Shown here in pieces: positions 7,097 to 10,380 of a stretch of DNA of 10,380 bases. This DNA is from Planctomycetota bacterium (GTDB lineage Bacteria; Planctomycetota; Phycisphaerae; UBA1845; PWPN01), in the NCBI GenBank assembly GCA_020346805.1, contig CP070790.1, positions 4,272,665 to 4,283,044 on the forward strand, read 5' to 3'. The notes under the pieces were generated by a model. The model saw only the letters and a list, made by a program, of their open reading frames with translations. It was not told the origin of the DNA and did no database searches. How positions within the stretch are numbered: position 1 is the first letter of the stretch; every line of letters begins with the position of its first letter. Made by a program: the position numbers and the translations under genes.

Positions 7097-7125
7097 ATTA
7101 TCCAATATATTTTGCCGGATGTCGG
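7097..7125 (-). promoter_or_regulatory. Candidate promoter of the pseudopilin block
   Basis: On the - strand, CCGACA (7120-7125) and GATAAT (7097-7102) are separated by exactly 17 bases, matching sigma-70 consensus at 4 of 6 and 5 of 6 positions. Transcription would start near 7090, leaving a leader of about 60 bases before the preferred ATG at 7027. The surrounding 7076-7160 is strongly AT-rich, as expected of a promoter, and includes the 10-base palindrome ACAAATTTGT (7127-7136) immediately upstream of the -35. Confidence 0.35.
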
Positions 7126-7165
7126 AACAAATTTGTGATTTGTAAATTAATCGTATGCAGAGAAT

Positions 7166-7214
7166 GTTCGTCCGATATCCAACTTGTCAAATCGGCTATC
7201 GGACAATCCCGAAC
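7166..7214. repeat. Compound inverted repeat downstream of the CPBP protease gene
   Basis: TCCGATA (7171-7177) pairs perfectly with TATCGGA (7197-7203), and outer arms GTTCG (7166-7170) and CGAAC (7210-7214) pair as well, separated on one side by six extra bases. The dyad begins 15 bases past the CPBP stop on the - strand. It could stop or stabilise that transcript, but no T-run follows, so its action as an intrinsic terminator is doubtful. Confidence 0.35.
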
Positions 7215-7229
7215 AATAAACACTATTCA

Positions 7230-8114
7230 TTACTGCCAGGTCGTTGAAATACTTCGCAGCAGCAGAAACATCACCAGATTGTGCATCAGATGAAATGTTA
7301 TCGAGGGCAACAGACTTTTCCGCCACACCAATAAACTCCCCATTATCATCCCTAGTATGAAGATAAGCAGAACCGCCAAAAGCCCCTCGTAAATATGCAT
7401 CATGCCGAAAACGGCCGAACCAACCAACACCGCCAGCCACCACCGTCTGAATAATGCATACAGACGGGTCAAAACAAAGCCACGAAAAACAAATTCCTCC
7501 CATAAAGCGACAAAAAGCGTCATTAAAATAATCACCGGTATCGACAAACGAGGAAAGCTTCCCTCTATCGCCTGTTGCGCGGCCGATGGTTGAGAAAGGA
7601 TATCCGGATAAATCACTATCAAAAATGACGCAAACATAATCAGAACTATGACGGTTACAACAAACGCCGCTACGCCCAGTCCAACGTTGACATGAAAATC
7701 CTTGAATACCCATCCAATAGTAATTGCCTTATGTCCGGCAATACGCAGCATCAGCACGCAGGTCAACATAACCGTCGCCCCCACTCCCATGCTCTCCCAG
7801 ATGAAATACCACCGCGTGTCTTCAGCCGGCCACTGTCGGTATATCACAAAAACCGTAAAAGCCCCCAACCAGCCAAAACCGACCAGCAGCAACAATTCAA
7901 AAACCGCCCGCCATCGGGACATAACCATCGGCATCCGTTGCACCGGCAAAGCAATTGGAATCAAGGCAATAAAACTACCATCCACCGTATCCACTCCCCG
8001 GGCAAGCGGAACACCCGTCGCACAGGCAAACGATGCCGACGATCCCAAACCTGCGGTAGATGGATCGGGATGGTCATCTTCGGGAGCAGGTGTTGAGGAT
8101 AATTCAGAAATCAT
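7230..8114 (-). CDS. CPBP-family intramembrane metalloprotease
   Basis: A 294-residue multi-pass membrane protein of the CPBP (CAAX protease/bacteriocin-processing, 'Abi') family, related to Rce1. The three expected motifs are present in order: EEFVFR (206-211, EExxxR), FGMMH (236-240, FxxxH) and HLMHN (275-279, HxxxN), so the metal site looks intact. Hydrophobic segments lie at about 71-92, 106-126, 143-168, 191-205, 225-240, 244-262 and 272-288. The first 65 or so residues are unusual: an acidic, proline- and serine-rich soluble stretch (APEDDHPDPS) with no family match that I know; a shorter protein starting at M61, M63 or M65 is possible. The substrate cannot be inferred; members process prenylated or peptide substrates or give bacteriocin self-immunity. 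The start lacks a clear ribosome site. It lies 52 bases behind the M16 peptidase on the same strand, so co-transcription is likely. Confidence 0.9.
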   Translation of the reverse strand: MISELSSTPAPEDDHPDPSTAGLGSSASFACATGVPLARGVDTVDGSFIALIPIALPVQRMPMVMSRWRAVFELLLLVGFGWLGAFTVFVIYRQWPAEDTRWYFIWESMGVGATVMLTCVLMLRIAGHKAITIGWVFKDFHVNVGLGVAAFVVTVIVLIMFASFLIVIYPDILSQPSAAQQAIEGSFPRLSIPVIILMTLFVALWEEFVFRGFVLTRLYALFRRWWLAVLVGSAVFGMMHIYEGLLAVLLIFILGMIMGSLLVWRKSLLPSITFHLMHNLVMFLLLRSISTTWQ

Positions 8115-8166
8115 TTATTTTTCACACTAAACCAACCAACCAATCCTTTAAGTATGATACCGGTCC

Positions 8167-9414
8167 CTACTCGCTCCTCGGCCAGTCGCGGGGGCCCACG
8201 CTGACCAACAGCCCCTCTCCCGTAATAGGATACTTACTAAAATAATCACCGATTGTCTCACTTGAAACCGCATCAACCGCTGCCAATCTTTCTTCTGCCG
8301 GCCGAGGTGTACCGTAATAATCAACATCATCAACCAATTGACTCAGACGGTAAAACGGTGCCTCGGATTCGGTCGCCAGCGAAGTTCGTCGAAGATTCTT
8401 TACCCGTTGTATCTCCTTGGCTTGAGGCCCTTGGCCAACCAGCTCGCCGGCTTCCTGACGCATCGCTGCCAATAACTTCTCACAATTCTCCGGTTCACAC
8501 AAACCATACATCACCAAAACCGCAAAGTCGGCATAATCCTCGCGATAAACACCGGCCCGGGTACTCAAACCCTTTTGCATGATATTCCAATAAAACCGCG
8601 AGTTCACACCCCCAAGAATGGCCGCCACCGAACCCGCCGTCTCATCCAGCGGGTGCGTCGCCGGTGTAGACGGAAAGGCCAGAATCAACGCCTGCTGGTG
8701 AAACCGTTCATATGTACGAACCGCCACTCCGTTATGTATTCGTGGCGATTTACGTGAATCAACTGTATCCGTCACCGCCTCCCAGCACCCGCAAAATCGT
8801 TGCCCCCACACCAACACTTTATCCGGATCGACATTACCCGCCACAAACAGAATCATATTGCCCGGGGCATAACGCCGTTTGAAATATTCATACATCTGAT
8901 CGCGGCCCATCGATCCGATCGTGGCGTCGTAGCCGAGCACCGGCCAAGACAAGGAACTGCCCGCACACAAACTTTCATATAAAAAGTCGTACGCATTGGA
9001 AGGAAGATCGTCATTGGACATGGCAATCTCTTCCAGAACGACCTTCTTTTCCATCTCGAACTCATCCACCGGCAAAATCGACCGCATCATATCCGATAGT
9101 AATTCCATTTGCCGGTCCAGATCCTTGGTTTGCCCCCAACTGTAGTAAAAAGTCCGATCCTTACTGGTATACGCATTATATTGGGCGCCCATCTCATCAA
9201 ATTCGATATTTATATTCTCCCAGCTGCGCGTCGCTGTCCCTTTAAAACACATATGTTCGAGAAAATGGGACACACCGGCCATCTCGGCCGGATCGTCACG
9301 CGCCCCGGTGCGCGATAAAAATCCACATGCCGCCGACTGTACGTGAGGCATGATTTCGATCACCACCCGCAAACCGTTGGCCAGTCTTTCTTGTACAAAA
9401 CGAACTTCAGACAT
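8167..9414 (-). CDS. M16-family zinc peptidase (processing-peptidase-like), catalytically complete
   Basis: A 415-residue two-domain peptidase of family M16 (mitochondrial processing peptidase beta/YmxG-like). The zinc site HxxEH is HFLEH (50-54), and E129 in VVLEEI is the distal zinc ligand at the expected 74-residue spacing, so an active enzyme is predicted. The N-terminal domain opens with LANGLRVV (11-18); QYNAYTSKDRTFYY (78-91) is also typical. The C-terminal M16 domain includes NSRFYWNIMQKGLSTRAGVY (271-290), matching the R/Y substrate-binding pattern. There is no signal peptide, so cytoplasmic action is suggested. I start at the ATG at 9414 because AAAGG (9422-9426) sits seven bases upstream; a TTG at 9450 would add 12 residues without support. 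It follows another M16 gene after 236 bases and is followed by a CPBP protease gene. Such M16 pairs often form a heterodimer or tandem operon. Confidence 0.95.
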   Translation of the reverse strand: MSEVRFVQERLANGLRVVIEIMPHVQSAACGFLSRTGARDDPAEMAGVSHFLEHMCFKGTATRSWENINIEFDEMGAQYNAYTSKDRTFYYSWGQTKDLDRQMELLSDMMRSILPVDEFEMEKKVVLEEIAMSNDDLPSNAYDFLYESLCAGSSLSWPVLGYDATIGSMGRDQMYEYFKRRYAPGNMILFVAGNVDPDKVLVWGQRFCGCWEAVTDTVDSRKSPRIHNGVAVRTYERFHQQALILAFPSTPATHPLDETAGSVAAILGGVNSRFYWNIMQKGLSTRAGVYREDYADFAVLVMYGLCEPENCEKLLAAMRQEAGELVGQGPQAKEIQRVKNLRRTSLATESEAPFYRLSQLVDDVDYYGTPRPAEERLAAVDAVSSETIGDYFSKYPITGEGLLVSVGPRDWPRSE

Positions 9415-9421
9415 CGAACAA

Positions 9422-9426
9422 CCTTT
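9422..9426 (-). promoter_or_regulatory. Ribosome binding site deciding the M16 peptidase start
   Basis: On the - strand AAAGG stands seven bases before the ATG at 9414. It favours this start over the in-frame TTG at 9450. Confidence 0.5.
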
Positions 9427-9499
9427 AATATATACTGATACCCCAATCAAATTATTCCAACATATACACGCAGTAAAACAAGAGCGCCCAACAAAATGC

Positions 9500-9550
9500 C
9501 CCCCCTCTATACTTCCTTGGTTCCCCCTTGCCAGGGGGGATTGAGGGAGG
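9500..9550. repeat. GC-rich palindromic repeat element between two M16 genes
   Basis: Inner arms CCCCCT (9523-9528) and AGGGGG (9533-9538) enclose a TGCC loop; the stem can be extended by T/A pairs. Outer arms CCCCCCTC (9500-9507) and GAGGGAGG (9543-9550) match at 7 of 8 positions. The core, TTCCCCCTTGCCAGGGGGGA, is very like the CCCCCTTG...AGGGGGGATTGAGGG palindromes that I recall as dispersed intergenic repeats in many bacterial genomes. It occupies the gap between the two M16 genes and would be transcribed as a hairpin in a joint mRNA. Only one copy is visible here, so its multicopy nature is inferred. Confidence 0.6.
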
Positions 9551-9650
9551 TCCTTAATATCAATTCATTTACAATCCTTACCGTTGATTCTGTTAGACAC
9601 CGGCTAGCATCGCATGATGTTAACCGTACCCGATTAAACGCTATCTGAAC

Positions 9651-10380
9651 TCAAACTCTCAATTCCACAGGCCCCAAGGCAACCACGCTAAGTTTATCCC
9701 GAGGATGGTTATCGAGAAATTGTCGAACGTCGGAGACCCTGACCGACCTTACCTTTTCCAGTTCTTCCTCTCTGGAAACAGGATGACCGTAATAAAACAA
9801 ATCATTCGCCAGTTCGGCCGCTTTCGCACGGGTCACATCACCCCGCGTAAGAACCCGCGTAACAATACCCGCCACCGCCCGTTCTATCTCATTCTCGCTA
9901 ACATCCTCCGACAGTCGATCGATCTCTCGCAACAAGCTGGTATAGGTCTTATCAATATTCTGCGGGGTCGTGGATGCACCCAGATGTATCATACCGCCTT
10001 TTCTGGGCTGATCCCGCCATGCCCCAACCCAATAAACCAACCCCTGCTTCTCACGAACCTCGGTAAACAATCGCGCACCCATCCCACCGGACAGCACGCC
10101 GATGATTATCCTCTGGACCGAATGGTCATCATCGACTACCCCGACACCCGGAAAACAAATCGCTATCTGCTCCTGCTCTAGTTCCTTGGGGAAATGGGAA
10201 TGTGTCGGCGAAAAATTTAAAGTAAAAGATGGTCGCTCAGACACCGCTGAAGCACCGGTCGAACCATCGTTAAAACCGTCAAATTCTCCTTCCAACCAAT
10301 CAGCTACCATCGCCGGATCGACCGCACCGGCAATTGAAACCTGCATCCTGGCATTGCAAAAATATCGCTTCCAATGATCC
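9651..10380 (-). CDS. Second M16-family peptidase, C-terminal half (5' end beyond window edge)
   Basis: The frame stays open to the right edge, so this is the last 243 codons or so of a longer gene, not a short protein beginning at the internal Met (10346). The first visible residues, DHWKRYFCNARMQVSIAGAV, correspond to the end of the N-terminal M16 domain, where the family has an 'xxxYxPxNxxxxxxGxxD' segment. The rest is the C-terminal M16 domain: GGMGARLFTEVREKQGLVYW carries the R/Y substrate-binding motif, followed by a helical region (DRLSEDVSENEIERAVAG) and FYYGHPVSREEELEKVRSV, ending LSVVALGPVELRV. Whether the zinc site HxxEH exists cannot be seen. In paired M16 proteins one partner often lacks it. 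It is upstream of, and on the same strand as, the complete M16 peptidase, the likely partner. Confidence 0.93.
   Translation of the reverse strand, partial: DHWKRYFCNARMQVSIAGAVDPAMVADWLEGEFDGFNDGSTGASAVSERPSFTLNFSPTHSHFPKELEQEQIAICFPGVGVVDDDHSVQRIIIGVLSGGMGARLFTEVREKQGLVYWVGAWRDQPRKGGMIHLGASTTPQNIDKTYTSLLREIDRLSEDVSENEIERAVAGIVTRVLTRGDVTRAKAAELANDLFYYGHPVSREEELEKVRSVRVSDVRQFLDNHPRDKLSVVALGPVELRV

Noticed and set aside
7147..7713. 188-codon - strand frame overlapping the CPBP gene in another frame
   Set aside because: The CPBP frame carries all three catalytic motifs; this alternative has no coherent membrane or domain pattern.
7692..8130. + strand frames antisense to the CPBP gene
   Set aside because: Rich in His, Pro, Arg and Gln with no motif, typical of the complement of a membrane-protein gene.
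9500..9550. Intrinsic terminator between the M16 genes
   Set aside because: The hairpin is GC-rich but no T-run follows it on the - strand, the direction of transcription; a palindromic repeat is the better reading.
9651..10346. Short, complete 231-residue M16 protein starting at the internal Met
   Set aside because: The frame stays open upstream to the window edge and those residues match the M16 fold, so the gene is a partial longer one.
1..10380. CRISPR array, tRNA, rRNA, transposase or phage gene
   Set aside because: No regularly spaced direct repeats, cloverleaf-like segment, rRNA signature or integrase/transposase motif was seen on either strand.

Overview
The window reads as chromosomal DNA from a free-living bacterium with roughly balanced base composition. 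The best guess is a Planctomycetota member, probably of the Phycisphaerae. This rests on the pseudopilins: they combine a class III signal with large extracellular beta-domains, and they carry sequence habits (a DDVDDYH stretch, a terminal GTWRR) that I recall from that group. It was not tested by any search. No rRNA, tRNA, CRISPR array, transposase or phage gene is visible. One gene (purD) is on the + strand; all the others are on the - strand.

Layout from left to right. Bases 1-950 (-) hold most of a polyprenyl-phosphate sugar-1-phosphate transferase of the MraY/WecA family, cut by the left edge. A 442-base gap without a gene (951-1392) separates it from the divergent purD (1393-2679, +), which makes glycinamide ribonucleotide in purine synthesis. 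A 156-base convergent gap with two hairpins follows. Then comes a block of four - strand pseudopilin genes, in transcription order a GspH/FimT-like, a PilW/GspJ-like, a PilV/GspI-like and a PilX/GspK-like protein (7027 down to 2836). Upstream of it lies a protease block, also on the - strand: a second M16 peptidase (9651 to past the right edge), an intact M16 peptidase with its zinc motif (8167-9414), and a CPBP-family membrane protease (7230-8114).

The pseudopilin block is the most interesting part. Four minor-pilin-like proteins are encoded together, and the three larger ones each carry an additional extracellular domain: a jelly-roll-like insert plus a LamG/concanavalin-like C-terminus with a calcium-loop motif, a PKD domain, and a beta-domain otherwise known to me from secreted proteins. 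If these proteins prime or cap a type II secretion pseudopilus or type IV pilus, the tip would display a cluster of binding domains. Assembly ATPase, platform protein and prepilin peptidase are not in the window and must be elsewhere.

Non-coding structure includes a GC-rich inverted-repeat element between the two M16 genes that resembles dispersed palindromic repeats, a candidate promoter in front of the pseudopilin block, and several dyads of unclear role. Start codons of the pseudopilin genes are uncertain because Shine-Dalgarno signals are weak there.
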